Source: PFJX01 sp964440155 (GTDB lineage: Bacteria; Pseudomonadota; Gammaproteobacteria; Burkholderiales; Thiobacillaceae). Taken from it: DNA of 9,354 bases. Both the position numbers and the translations under genes were made by a program. Positions 1-6,047 of this stretch are shown piece by piece (the first letter of the stretch is position 1; each line of letters opens with the position of its first letter). The notes under the pieces were generated by a model. The model saw only the letters and a list, made by a program, of their open reading frames with translations. It was not told the origin of the DNA and did not search any database. The DNA is taken from contig CAYTRH010000114.1 in assembly GCA_964440155.1 (NCBI GenBank), forward strand, positions 1 through 9,354, in the 5' to 3' direction.

Positions 1-54
1 CCCTGGATCGCCACGCTGCGCTCGCGATGACGACCTTCTGCCGTCGCGCCCGCG
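1..54. repeat. Partial palindromic intergenic repeat (right arm, first copy)
   Basis: The window opens inside a repeat element. Positions 1-54 recur at 150-203 with only two visible differences. The core is a right arm of the form CCTGGATCGCCACG...CGATGACGA, the reverse complement (with changes) of the left arm GTCATTGCGAGG...GGCAATCCAG found at 87 and 218. The left arm that should precede this copy lies outside the window. Elements of this GTCATTGCGAG/GCAATCCAG type are widespread non-coding intergenic repeats in Proteobacteria. This is sequence observation plus recognition of the general type; I cannot name a subfamily. Confidence 0.8.
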
Positions 55-86
55 TGCCGCCCCCCGGCCTCCCGCGTCCCGCCGCC

Positions 87-182
87 GTCATTGCGAGGCG
101 GCGTAGCCGCCGCGGCAATCCAGCAGCGACCGTCGCACCCGTGCAAACCCCCTGGATCGCCACGCTGCGCTCGCGATGACGA
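87..182. repeat. Palindromic intergenic repeat, complete head-to-head unit
   Basis: The left arm (87-123) starts GTCATTGCGAGG and ends GGCAATCCAG. Inside it GGCGGC-GTA-GCCGCC forms a small hairpin. A spacer of about 26 bases follows, then the right arm (150-182) CCTGGATCGCCACG...CGATGACGA, which is roughly the left arm in reverse orientation. The whole unit could fold into a long cruciform or a transcribed hairpin. Frames across it read as the typical artefactual arginine-rich peptides and should not be annotated as genes. Confidence 0.85.
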
Positions 183-217
183 CCCTCTGCCGCCGCGCCC
201 GCGCCAACGCCCTCGCC

Positions 218-299
218 GTCATTGCGAGGCGCGCAGCGCCGCGGCAATCCAGTATCGAACGTCGTGCCGGTGCCAACCCCCTGGATCGCCACGCTGCGA
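218..299. repeat. Palindromic intergenic repeat, unit with truncated right arm
   Basis: The left arm (218-252) again runs from GTCATTGCGAGG to GGCAATCCAG, with an inner GGCGC-GCA-GCGCC hairpin that differs in sequence from the previous unit but keeps the pairing. The right arm begins at 279 with CCTGGATCGCCACGCTGCG. It breaks off near 298 into unrelated sequence, so its outer end (the CGATGACGA part) is missing or decayed. Left arms are spaced 131 bases apart and right arms 149 and 129 bases apart, so this is not a fixed-period array. Confidence 0.8.
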
Positions 300-466
300 T
301 CTCCATAAACCGTACATCATCAACCCGCCTGCGGACTACGTGACGTCGGCGCAAGGTCGGTGTGCAATTCCGGACAGCCCGGAACAGGATGCTCGCCAAG
401 ACACCCCATTCCCCGATGCGACGGTGCGCCTTGGCGATTATCATGCCCGCCATTCAGGAGACACTC
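300..466. other. Intergenic region upstream of the CNP1-like gene
   Basis: This stretch lies between the repeat cluster and the first gene. I see no convincing gene in it. A TATCAT hexamer at 439-444 is a fair sigma-70 -10 match placed about 20 bases before the ribosome binding site, but no good -35 sits 16-18 bases upstream, so a promoter here is only suggested. The frame of the downstream gene is open back to 362, but the ribosome binding site and signal peptide favour the start at 467. Confidence 0.4.
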
Positions 467-982
467 ATGCCCCGACTTTCCGCCGTTTGCCTGCTTGCCT
501 GCCTCGCCGCGCCGCCCGTCGCGGCCGAGTGGGGACAGTTCGATTACGACTTCGACGCCAACAAGAAGTCCTGGCGCGAGATCGAGGCGCAACTGCCGCC
601 ACCGCCGCAACCCGGCAATCTTGCGCGCATCGAAGTCAGCAGCGCCAGCGCCAACCGCTTTCTGGTCGATCGCGCGTCGCTGTCGGTGGGCGAGGATCGC
701 GTGGTGCGCTACACGCTGGTGGTGGAGAGCCCGGCGGGCGCGCGCAACATCAGTTTCGAAGGCATGCGTTGTGATGTCGGCGAGTACAAGATCTACGCCT
801 TCGGTCGAGACCAGGGCGAGTGGTCACGTAACCGCAACGCGCGCTGGCTGCCGGTGCCGGACCGACAGCAGACCAGTCCGCAGCGCGCGCTGTTCTATCA
901 CTACTTCTGTACCGTCGAACATGCCGCCGATGCGCGCGCGATCCAGCGGCTGTTGCGCTCCGGCGGTTTGTTCGAACGCTGA
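467..982 (+). CDS. CNP1-like family secreted protein
   Basis: A 171-residue protein of unknown biochemical role, probably periplasmic. The start at 467 is chosen because AGGAG (456-460) lies 6 bases before the ATG and the protein then begins with a clean signal peptide (MPRLSAVCLLACLAAPPVAA, cleavage probably after Ala20). The mature part matches what I remember of the CNP1-like family (Pfam CNP1): the stretch around residues 64-113 has RFLVDRASLSVG, VRYTLVVESPAGARNISFEG and MRC...YKIYAFGR. Cys102 and Cys148 are the only cysteines in the mature protein and could form a disulfide. LLAC at residues 9-12 resembles a lipobox, but the signal would be too short, so I favour signal peptidase I. It is followed after only about 20 bases by the cobalamin riboswitch; whether it shares that transcript is unclear. 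The family assignment is fairly sure, the function unknown. Confidence 0.8.
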   Translation: MPRLSAVCLLACLAAPPVAAEWGQFDYDFDANKKSWREIEAQLPPPPQPGNLARIEVSSASANRFLVDRASLSVGEDRVVRYTLVVESPAGARNISFEGMRCDVGEYKIYAFGRDQGEWSRNRNARWLPVPDRQQTSPQRALFYHYFCTVEHAADARAIQRLLRSGGLFER

Positions 983-993
983 TGCGGTAAACT
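967..993 (+). promoter_or_regulatory. Possible promoter for the riboswitch-btuB-btuM transcript
   Basis: TAAACT at 988-993 is a 4/6 match to the sigma-70 -10 box and would place the transcript start near 1000, just where the riboswitch begins. The best -35 candidate is the T-rich TTTGTT at 967-972, with a short 15-base spacer, inside the last codons of the CNP1-like gene. Only about 20 bases separate the upstream stop codon from the riboswitch, so the promoter must either overlap the upstream gene like this or lie further upstream. Inference only. Confidence 0.3.
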
Positions 994-1002
994 CGCGGCC
1001 GC

Positions 1003-1160
1003 TTCAGGTGCCCCTCGGAACAGGGGTGAAACGGGAAACAGGTGCAAGACCTGTGCTGCCCCCGCAACGGTAAGCGCTCATCGGTCATCCAATCGGCCAC
1101 TGTCCCCTCGGGATGGGAAGGCGGATAACCTCATGCGCGAGCCCGGAGACCGGCCTGGAG
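1003..1160 (+). ncRNA. Cobalamin riboswitch (AdoCbl/B12 aptamer)
   Basis: A cis-acting RNA that binds cobalamin and represses the downstream B12 uptake genes. The diagnostic blocks occur in the right order: CAGGTGCCCC at 1005-1014, then GGGAAACAGGTGCAAGACCTG (about 1033-1053) with its conserved hairpin, GCTGCCCCCGCAACGGTAAG at 1055-1074, CCACTG at 1098-1103, GGGATGGGAAGGC at about 1110-1122, and finally the B12 box AGCCCGGAGACCGGCCTG at 1140-1157. These are the hallmark conserved elements of the family. The following gene being a BtuB-type receptor fits fully. The expression platform lies between 1160 and the ATG at 1276. Ends are approximate. Confidence 0.96.
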
Positions 1161-1197
1161 AGGATGCGCGGGTCGCGGGAGGCGGGCCAGGCGAGAC

Positions 1198-1215
1198 GGT
1201 CGCGCAGACCTTTTT
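1198..1215 (+). terminator. Weak terminator-like hairpin in riboswitch expression platform
   Basis: GGTC (1198-1201) pairs with GACC (1207-1210) around a 5-base loop, followed directly by TTTTT (1211-1215). The stem is only 4 bp, so on its own it would be a weak intrinsic terminator, but it lies 40-55 bases after the B12 box, where a transcriptional expression platform would be expected. The same T run can instead pair with A1262-A1265 beside the ribosome binding site (see the 1211-1268 entry), so the two structures would exclude each other. Inference from base pairing. Confidence 0.3.
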
Positions 1216-1268
1216 CGACCCGCGTGATTGCACGTCATCCCGGCGGGGACGCCGGGGTCGGAAAAGGA
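1211..1268 (+). promoter_or_regulatory. Possible RBS-masking hairpins before btuB
   Basis: The ribosome binding site AAGGA is at 1264-1268, 7 bases before the ATG at 1276. Just upstream, CCCGGCG (1239-1245) and CGCCGGG (1250-1256) form a perfect 7-bp stem with a 4-base loop. In addition TTTT-CGACCC (1212-1221) can pair with GGGTCG-G-AAAA (1255-1265) with one bulged G, a long-range helix that would cover the front of the ribosome binding site. The two structures share G1255 and G1256 and so compete, as switch alternatives do. This supports translational control by the riboswitch, as known for enterobacterial btuB, but I have not computed the fold. Confidence 0.4.
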
Positions 1269-1275
1269 AGCCGTC

Positions 1276-3111
1276 ATGTCACCCAAGCTCCTGGCCGCGC
1301 TGCTCGCCGGCCTGTTCGCCCTGCCTGCGCAGGCCCAGACAACCCCGATGCTCGACGCCATCGTCGTCACGGCGACGCGTATGCCGCAGCCCGTCCAGCA
1401 TGTGGCCGGCGACGTCAGCGTGCTCACGCGTGCCGAAATCGAACGCGCCGGCCAGCGTACGCTGGTGGAACTGCTGAGTACGCTGCCGGGTGTCGAGATC
1501 AATCAACTCGGTGCCGCGGGGGCCACGTCCACCGTGTTCCTGCGCGGCGCCAATTCGAAACACACGCTGATACTGGTCGATGGCGTGCGCATGAACTCGG
1601 CCACGCTGGGCATTGCCCGGCTGGAGCATCTGCCGTTGGAGCTGGTCGAGCACATCGAGGTGGTGCGTGGTCCCATGAGCCATCTGTACGGCTCGGATGC
1701 CATCGGCGGCGTAATCCAGATATTCACCCGGCGGGGCGGCGGCGAACCGCGGCTGTCGGGCGCGGTGGGCATGGGCGGCTATGGCCGCCGCAGCGTCGAC
1801 GCGGCCCTGAGTGGTAGCGCCGACGGTGTGCGTTATGCGCTCGCGGCCGGGCAGGGCGAACAGGACGGCTTCTCGGCGCGAAAACCGCCGAACTATCAGG
1901 ACCGCGACGGCTATCGCAACGACCGCATGTCGCTGAACCTGGAACTCGACGTCGGCCCGTTGCACACCGTGGTGCTGCATGGCATGGCTAGCGACGGCCG
2001 GGCGCAGTATGACGATGGTCAGACCGCTTACGACAGTCGCAGCAAGGTGCGGCTAGGCAATGTCGGCGTCAGTCTGACCAGCCGGCTGGGTGCGCACTGG
2101 ACCAGCCGGCTCAATGCCGGTTACGCCCATGAAAAGGCGACGACGCGCGGGTTTTCCGACCCTTCGTTCTGGGGACCGGGCGGCCCTTATGGCAGCCAGG
2201 TCAGCATGGATCAATGGCAGTACGGCTGGCAGCTCGATGGCCGCACCGCGTTCGGTGCGCCGCAGTTGCTCATCGAGCGGCTGGAATGGGAGGTCGGCGG
2301 CGATGTCGGCTACATCGTCAGCCGCCGTCAGCGCAACGCGCTGATGCTCGGCTGGCGTCATGAATCCGGCGCGCATGCCTGGCAGGCCAGCCTGCGCCGC
2401 GACGACGACAGCCAGTTCGGCGCGCACGATACTGGCGCCGTCAGCTATGCCTATGCGTTGACACCGGCCTGGCGCGCGTCGCTGGCCTATGGCGAGGCGT
2501 TCCGGGCACCGTCGTTCGATGACCTGTACTGGCCTGGTGCCGGCAATCCGTCGTTGCGGCCGGAGCGCTCGCGCAACTTCGAGGCCGGCGTGCGTTTCGC
2601 CGACGGTAACCGCCAGATCGGCGCATTCGCTTACCGCAATCGGGTACGCGACCTGATCCAGTGGGCGCCCACCGGCCCCGGCGGTGCCTGGCAGCCGTCC
2701 AACGTCGCGCGCGCCGACCTGCGCGGCGTGACGCTGTCCGGCCGGCAGGCGCTCGGCAACCTCGGATTGCGCGCCAGTATGGACTGGCAGCGGCCGGAGG
2801 ATGCCGGTACCGGTAGGCTGCTGCCGCTGCGCGCGCGCCAACACGCCAGTCTGGGCGTCGATCACGCGTTCGGCCTCTGGCGCTGGTCGGCTGACTGGCA
2901 ACTGCAGGGCAAGCGCTACGACGATGCCGCCAACACCGTGCGTCTGGCCGGTCATGGTCTATTGCACCTGACCGTCGCGCGCGAGCTGGCGCGTGACTGG
3001 CAGGTGCAGGCGCGTGTGGAGAACGTGCTGGACCAGGACTACGAGCGTTCCGCCGGCTACAACACGCCCGGCCGCAATCTGTTCGTGTCGCTGCGCTATC
3101 AGCCGCGCTGA
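1276..3111 (+). CDS. btuB: TonB-dependent outer-membrane vitamin B12 receptor BtuB
   Basis: A 611-residue outer-membrane receptor that imports cobalamin/corrinoids using TonB-ExbBD energy. It begins with a signal peptide (residues 1-20, ...LFALPAQA) and a TonB box DAIVVTA at 27-33, close to the mature N-terminus and very like the E. coli BtuB box. A plug domain follows (about 40-155) with FLRGANSKHTLILVDGVR (88-105) and RGPMSHLYGSDAIGGVI (131-147), then a 22-strand-type barrel to the end, including FRAPSFDDLYWPG and PERSRNFEAG. The length is the usual one for BtuB (about 600). The start at 1276 is preferred over in-frame 1228 because AAGGA lies 7 bases before it and the signal peptide then starts properly. 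The upstream cobalamin riboswitch makes B12, rather than iron-siderophores, the expected substrate. btuM follows after 54 bases, so they are probably one operon. Confidence 0.93.
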   Translation: MSPKLLAALLAGLFALPAQAQTTPMLDAIVVTATRMPQPVQHVAGDVSVLTRAEIERAGQRTLVELLSTLPGVEINQLGAAGATSTVFLRGANSKHTLILVDGVRMNSATLGIARLEHLPLELVEHIEVVRGPMSHLYGSDAIGGVIQIFTRRGGGEPRLSGAVGMGGYGRRSVDAALSGSADGVRYALAAGQGEQDGFSARKPPNYQDRDGYRNDRMSLNLELDVGPLHTVVLHGMASDGRAQYDDGQTAYDSRSKVRLGNVGVSLTSRLGAHWTSRLNAGYAHEKATTRGFSDPSFWGPGGPYGSQVSMDQWQYGWQLDGRTAFGAPQLLIERLEWEVGGDVGYIVSRRQRNALMLGWRHESGAHAWQASLRRDDDSQFGAHDTGAVSYAYALTPAWRASLAYGEAFRAPSFDDLYWPGAGNPSLRPERSRNFEAGVRFADGNRQIGAFAYRNRVRDLIQWAPTGPGGAWQPSNVARADLRGVTLSGRQALGNLGLRASMDWQRPEDAGTGRLLPLRARQHASLGVDHAFGLWRWSADWQLQGKRYDDAANTVRLAGHGLLHLTVARELARDWQVQARVENVLDQDYERSAGYNTPGRNLFVSLRYQPR

Positions 3112-3165
3112 GCGTTCGCGCCGGCGCTACACTGTCGACTTGCCGCAAACCCAGGAGCCTTGACC

Positions 3166-3744
3166 ATGACCGCCTGTTCGCGCCACACGCAAACCCTGAT
3201 CGGCCTGTCGCTGATGGCCGTCATGCTCGCCACCCGCTTCCACCACTTCGGCGACGCGCTGCATCTGCCCGATGCCTCCTGGGCATTGTTCTTCCTTGCC
3301 GGCTACTATCTGTCGCCGCTGTGGCTGGCGGCGCTGATGGTGCAGGCGGTGGCCATCGACGTCGCCGCGGTCGGCTGGATGGGGGTGCCGGATTACTGTC
3401 TGACGCCGGCCTACGGCGCGTTGCAGGTCGCGTATCTGGCGCTGTGGGGTGGCGGCCGCCTGGCCGCACGCCAGCATGCCGATGTCGCCGGCGTAGCGCG
3501 CATGGGCGGCATCGCGCTGGCCAGCGCGGGCATCGCCTTCCTCATCTCCAACGGCTCGTTCTACTGGCTCGGCGGCCGCGTCGCCGACACCAGCCTGGCG
3601 CAGTTCGGCCAGACCTTCGTCGACTACGGCCCGCGCTTCGTGGCGGTGATGATGTTGTATCTGGCAGTCGCAGCGCTGGTGCACGCGCTGTTGATCCATG
3701 TCGGTCACGGGCGGGCGGTGGACATGGCCGGCGGGCGGGGGTAA
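3166..3744 (+). CDS. btuM: BtuM-type inner-membrane cobalamin transporter
   Basis: A 192-residue hydrophobic protein with about six membrane segments, resembling a solitary S-component of ECF transporters. I identify it as BtuM, the family shown in Thiobacillus denitrificans to bind cobalamin through a cysteine-cobalt bond and to remove the cyano ligand. Counting from an upstream TTG (3160), the sequence has His28, Asp67, Cys80 (in GVPDYCLTPAYG) and Tyr85. To my memory these are the conserved binding residues of the T. denitrificans protein, with identical spacing (39, 13, 5). I annotate the ATG at 3166 because AGGAG (3153-3157) lies 8 bases before it and only 2 before the TTG; the residues are then 26, 65, 78 and 83. 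It follows btuB in a riboswitch-led operon. No EcfA/EcfT genes are visible; whether BtuM works alone or borrows an energising module is open. Confidence 0.85.
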   Translation: MTACSRHTQTLIGLSLMAVMLATRFHHFGDALHLPDASWALFFLAGYYLSPLWLAALMVQAVAIDVAAVGWMGVPDYCLTPAYGALQVAYLALWGGGRLAARQHADVAGVARMGGIALASAGIAFLISNGSFYWLGGRVADTSLAQFGQTFVDYGPRFVAVMMLYLAVAALVHALLIHVGHGRAVDMAGGRG

Positions 3745-3763
3745 CGGCGGCCGCTAGGCTGGG

Positions 3764-5023
3764 CTACTGCTGCTCGCCGCGCGCGCGTTTGCGTGCGCGC
3801 TTGGCGGCGTACATGCGCGCATCCGCCGCCGCCAGCAGCGCATCGACGTCGCCGCCGTCGACCGGATACAAGGCATGGCCGACGCTGCATGACGGCGTGA
3901 CGGTCGCGCCGGCAAGCACCACCGGCTCACGCACGCCATGCTCGATCTGTTCGCAGATGCGCGGACATTTGTCGCTCTTGTCCAGGCCGGTGAGCACCAG
4001 CGCGAACTCGTCGCCGCCCAGCCGCGCCACCGTGTCCGATACCCGCACTGCACCGCGCAGGCGCTGGGCGATGGTGCGCAGCAGCTCGTCGCCGGCGGCA
4101 TGTCCCAGGCGGTCGTTCACCGGTTTGAAGTCGTCCAGATCGACATACATCACCGCCAGCGAGAAATCCTCCTCGCGCGCATGGTTCAGGGCTTCCTCCA
4201 TGCGTCGGCGGAACAGCGCACGGTTGGCCAGGCCGGTCAGTGCATCGTGCGTGGCTTCGTGTTCCAGCCGCTGGCCGGCGGCCTGCAACGCCTCCATCTG
4301 CGTGACGATGGTGCGTGTGTGGCGCGCGATCTGGCGCAGGCTCAACAGCGCCACCATGGCGGCCAGCACCAGCAGCACGCCGCCCAGCGTCCAGTGCAGC
4401 CGGACCGCATCCCGCGTCGCCACGCCGGCTTCTTCCAATGCCGCCTGAATCTGGTCGCGTTCGTGGCGGCGCAGACTCTCGATCACCTGGGTCAAGGCCA
4501 GATTGAGCGGCCGCAATTCGCCGGTCAACCGCGCCTGCGCCGCCAGCAGGTCGTCGCGCGCCGCCAGGTCGGCGATCTCCTCGTGCAACAGCGCGATCTC
4601 GGCGATCAGTCGGTCCTGTTCCAGCAGGTTGGCCTGCTCGAACTCGTCCAACGCCAGCGAACGCAGGTCGTTGCGCGCCTTGCCGACCTCGTAACCCCAG
4701 CGGATGAACAACTGGAAGTTGGCGTCGCGTTCGAACGGATCGCCGGCCAGGGCCTGATAGACCAGCGCATTGTGGCGGTTGTAGGCGGCCTCCTGCAGAT
4801 CGGTGGCCAGCCGGATCTTGTGATTGCGCACCTCGACGATGTCGCGCACGCGCGCGTCGATGCCCTCGATGTGCCAGACGGCGTGCCCGATCAGCGCGAT
4901 CATCAGTACCAGTTGCAGGACGAAGCCGGCCAGCAGCAGATAGACGATGCGCCGCCGCACCCCCGGCGTGACGCGATTGGCGGGCTCCGTGGAATGATGT
5001 TGCAACGTCGTGCCGGCGGACAT
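3764..5023 (-). CDS. Membrane-anchored diguanylate cyclase (GGDEF) with periplasmic helical sensor
   Basis: A 419-residue protein predicted to make cyclic di-GMP from two GTP. TM1 spans about residues 25-47 and TM2 about 211-228. Between them lies a periplasmic region of about 160 residues, rich in charged helices, resembling four-helix-bundle sensor domains of chemoreceptors; its ligand is unknown. A short coiled linker leads to the GGDEF domain (about 255-410): DALTGLANR (260-268), the metal-binding DLDDFK (295-300), NDRLGHAAGDELL (303-315), and intact GGDEF (336-340). The inhibitory I-site RVSD (327-330) lies exactly five residues before GGDEF, so product inhibition is expected. No EAL domain is present. 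The tail is very basic (AAKRARKRARGEQQ). The minus-strand ATG at 5023 is the only sensible start, as the frame closes upstream, but no good Shine-Dalgarno is visible. It is convergent with btuM (19-base gap) and divergent from kdsB. Confidence 0.92.
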   Translation of the reverse strand: MSAGTTLQHHSTEPANRVTPGVRRRIVYLLLAGFVLQLVLMIALIGHAVWHIEGIDARVRDIVEVRNHKIRLATDLQEAAYNRHNALVYQALAGDPFERDANFQLFIRWGYEVGKARNDLRSLALDEFEQANLLEQDRLIAEIALLHEEIADLAARDDLLAAQARLTGELRPLNLALTQVIESLRRHERDQIQAALEEAGVATRDAVRLHWTLGGVLLVLAAMVALLSLRQIARHTRTIVTQMEALQAAGQRLEHEATHDALTGLANRALFRRRMEEALNHAREEDFSLAVMYVDLDDFKPVNDRLGHAAGDELLRTIAQRLRGAVRVSDTVARLGGDEFALVLTGLDKSDKCPRICEQIEHGVREPVVLAGATVTPSCSVGHALYPVDGGDVDALLAAADARMYAAKRARKRARGEQQ

Positions 5024-5050
5024 GGTGCGGGGTTGGGGACAAACTTGACC

Positions 5051-5079
5051 AGTTTACATGGTTATGACAGGTGCGTAAA
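5051..5079 (-). promoter_or_regulatory. Possible sigma-70 promoter of the diguanylate cyclase gene
   Basis: Reading the minus strand, TTTACG (5079-5074) and TAAACT (5056-5051) are separated by exactly 17 bases, each matching the sigma-70 consensus at 4 of 6 positions. Transcription would start near 5044, giving a leader of about 20 bases before the start codon at 5023. The only other candidate in this short divergent region is a TACAAT -10-like box on the plus strand (5091-5096) facing kdsB, which lacks a good -35. Pattern match only. Confidence 0.35.
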
Positions 5080-5128
5080 GACCCTTTGACTACAATGGCA
5101 GCCATCGCAGCAGCCGTCCCCCGTGCCC

Positions 5129-5914
5129 ATGTCGCTCTTTCACGTCGTCATCCCCGCCCGTTACGCCTCGACGCGCCTGCCCGGCAAACCGCTCGCCGAC
5201 ATCGCCGGCAAACCCATGGTGGTGCGCGTGGCCGAGCGCGCTGCGCGCAGCGGCGCCAGTTCGGTGTGGGTGGCGACCGATCACGCCGACGTGCTGGCGG
5301 TGGTGCAAGCGCACGGTCATCGCGCACTGATGACCTCGCCCGATTGCGCCTCGGGCAGCGATCGCTTGGCCGAGGTGGCGGCCGCGCTCGGCTGGGCCGA
5401 CGATACCGTGGTGGTCAACGTGCAGGGCGACGAGCCGCTGATCGATCCGGCGCTGATCGGCGACTGCGCCCGTGCCCTGTTCGCCCATCCCGCGGCCAGC
5501 ATGGCCACCGTGCGCCATCGTATCGAGGATGCCGCCGATGCGTTCAACCCCAATGTGGTCAAGGTGGTCACGGACGCGCATGGCTTTGCACTGTATTTCT
5601 CGCGCGCGCCGATCCCTTGGGCACGCGACGCCTGGGCGGCCGGCACGCCGGCCGCGCTGCCGCCCGACCTGCCCATCTACCGTCACATCGGCCTGTATGC
5701 CTACCGCGCCGGTTTTCTCAAAGCCTGGCCGCAGTGGAGCCGGCCGCCGTTGGAAAGCTTCGAAGCGCTGGAACAGTTGCGCGCACTGTGGCATGGCTAC
5801 CGCATCGTGGTCATCGACAGCGCGCGGCCGGCTGCACCGGGCGTGGATACCGCCGAGGATCTGGAGCGGGTGCGGGCGTTGGTGGGGCAGGGCGATGACG
5901 ACCGGCCGCAATAA
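5129..5914 (+). CDS. kdsB: 3-deoxy-manno-octulosonate cytidylyltransferase (CMP-KDO synthetase)
   Basis: A 261-residue cytosolic enzyme that activates KDO with CTP to CMP-KDO for the inner core of lipopolysaccharide. It is collinear with E. coli KdsB (248 aa): the N-terminal nucleotide loop VVIPARYASTRLPGKPL (6-22), VATDH (48-52), SGSDRLAEV (75-83), VNVQGDEP (96-103) with the metal-binding Asp101, FNPNVVKVV (139-147), ALYFSRAPIPW (154-164), the YRHIGLYAYRAGF stretch (184-196), LEQLRALW and GVDTAEDLERVR near the end. The C-terminus is slightly longer than usual, with an acidic tail. A GTG two codons earlier (5123) is an alternative start; the ATG at 5129 matches the family N-terminus better, and no strong Shine-Dalgarno decides it. 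It has no lipid A or LPS neighbours here. Confidence 0.96.
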   Translation: MSLFHVVIPARYASTRLPGKPLADIAGKPMVVRVAERAARSGASSVWVATDHADVLAVVQAHGHRALMTSPDCASGSDRLAEVAAALGWADDTVVVNVQGDEPLIDPALIGDCARALFAHPAASMATVRHRIEDAADAFNPNVVKVVTDAHGFALYFSRAPIPWARDAWAAGTPAALPPDLPIYRHIGLYAYRAGFLKAWPQWSRPPLESFEALEQLRALWHGYRIVVIDSARPAAPGVDTAEDLERVRALVGQGDDDRPQ

Positions 5915-5925
5915 TCTCCCCTTAT

Positions 5926-5973
5926 AAGCAAATACAAAAAATTGACTGTCCATCGCCGGAGCGTGCTTATACC
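5926..5973 (+). promoter_or_regulatory. Probable adk promoter with A/T-rich upstream element
   Basis: The kdsB-adk gap of 133 bases contains one of the few A/T-rich runs in the window (5926-5941, ...AAATACAAAAAA). It leads straight into TTGACT (5942-5947), a 5/6 match to the -35 consensus. The best -10 is TATACC (5968-5973, 4/6), giving a 20-base spacer; shifted readings such as CTTATA (5966-5971) give 18. The A-run could act as an UP element, suiting a highly expressed gene. The leader to the adk ATG would be about 65-70 bases. Spacing is the weak point. Confidence 0.45.
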
Positions 5974-6047
5974 CTACCGGGCGCTTTGGTTATTCCTTCC
6001 TACCACCCCAGATTCCCTCGCAAGGAACTGATTCAAAGAGGTTTTTC

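Noticed and set aside
1..299. CRISPR array
   Set aside because: Repeats are inverted pairs with spacing of 129-149 bases and similar spacer DNA, not short direct repeats with unique 30-40 base spacers, and no cas genes are present.
491..502. Lipobox (LLAC) in the CNP1-like protein
   Set aside because: Cysteine at residue 12 would leave too short a signal with a single basic residue; a standard cleavage site after Ala20 fits better.
88..774. Open frames on both strands across the repeat cluster (for example minus 88-453, plus 91-774)
   Set aside because: They translate palindromic repeats into Arg/Ala-rich peptides of a well-known artefact type, and have no ribosome binding site or domain; the real gene at 467 is in another frame.
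2053..2955. 300-aa minus-strand frame inside btuB, and the 235-aa frame at 2441-3148
   Set aside because: Antisense shadows caused by high GC at third codon positions; the plus-strand BtuB frame has clear family motifs throughout.
5045..5068. TTGACC...TATGAC as a plus-strand promoter for kdsB
   Set aside because: Spacer is only 12 bases, outside the functional range for sigma-70.
3321..5105. Long plus-strand frames (3321-4448, 3938-5089) and the minus frame 3927-5105 over the cyclase gene
   Set aside because: Low-complexity Arg/Ala/Gln-rich translations; the GGDEF frame explains the whole stretch.
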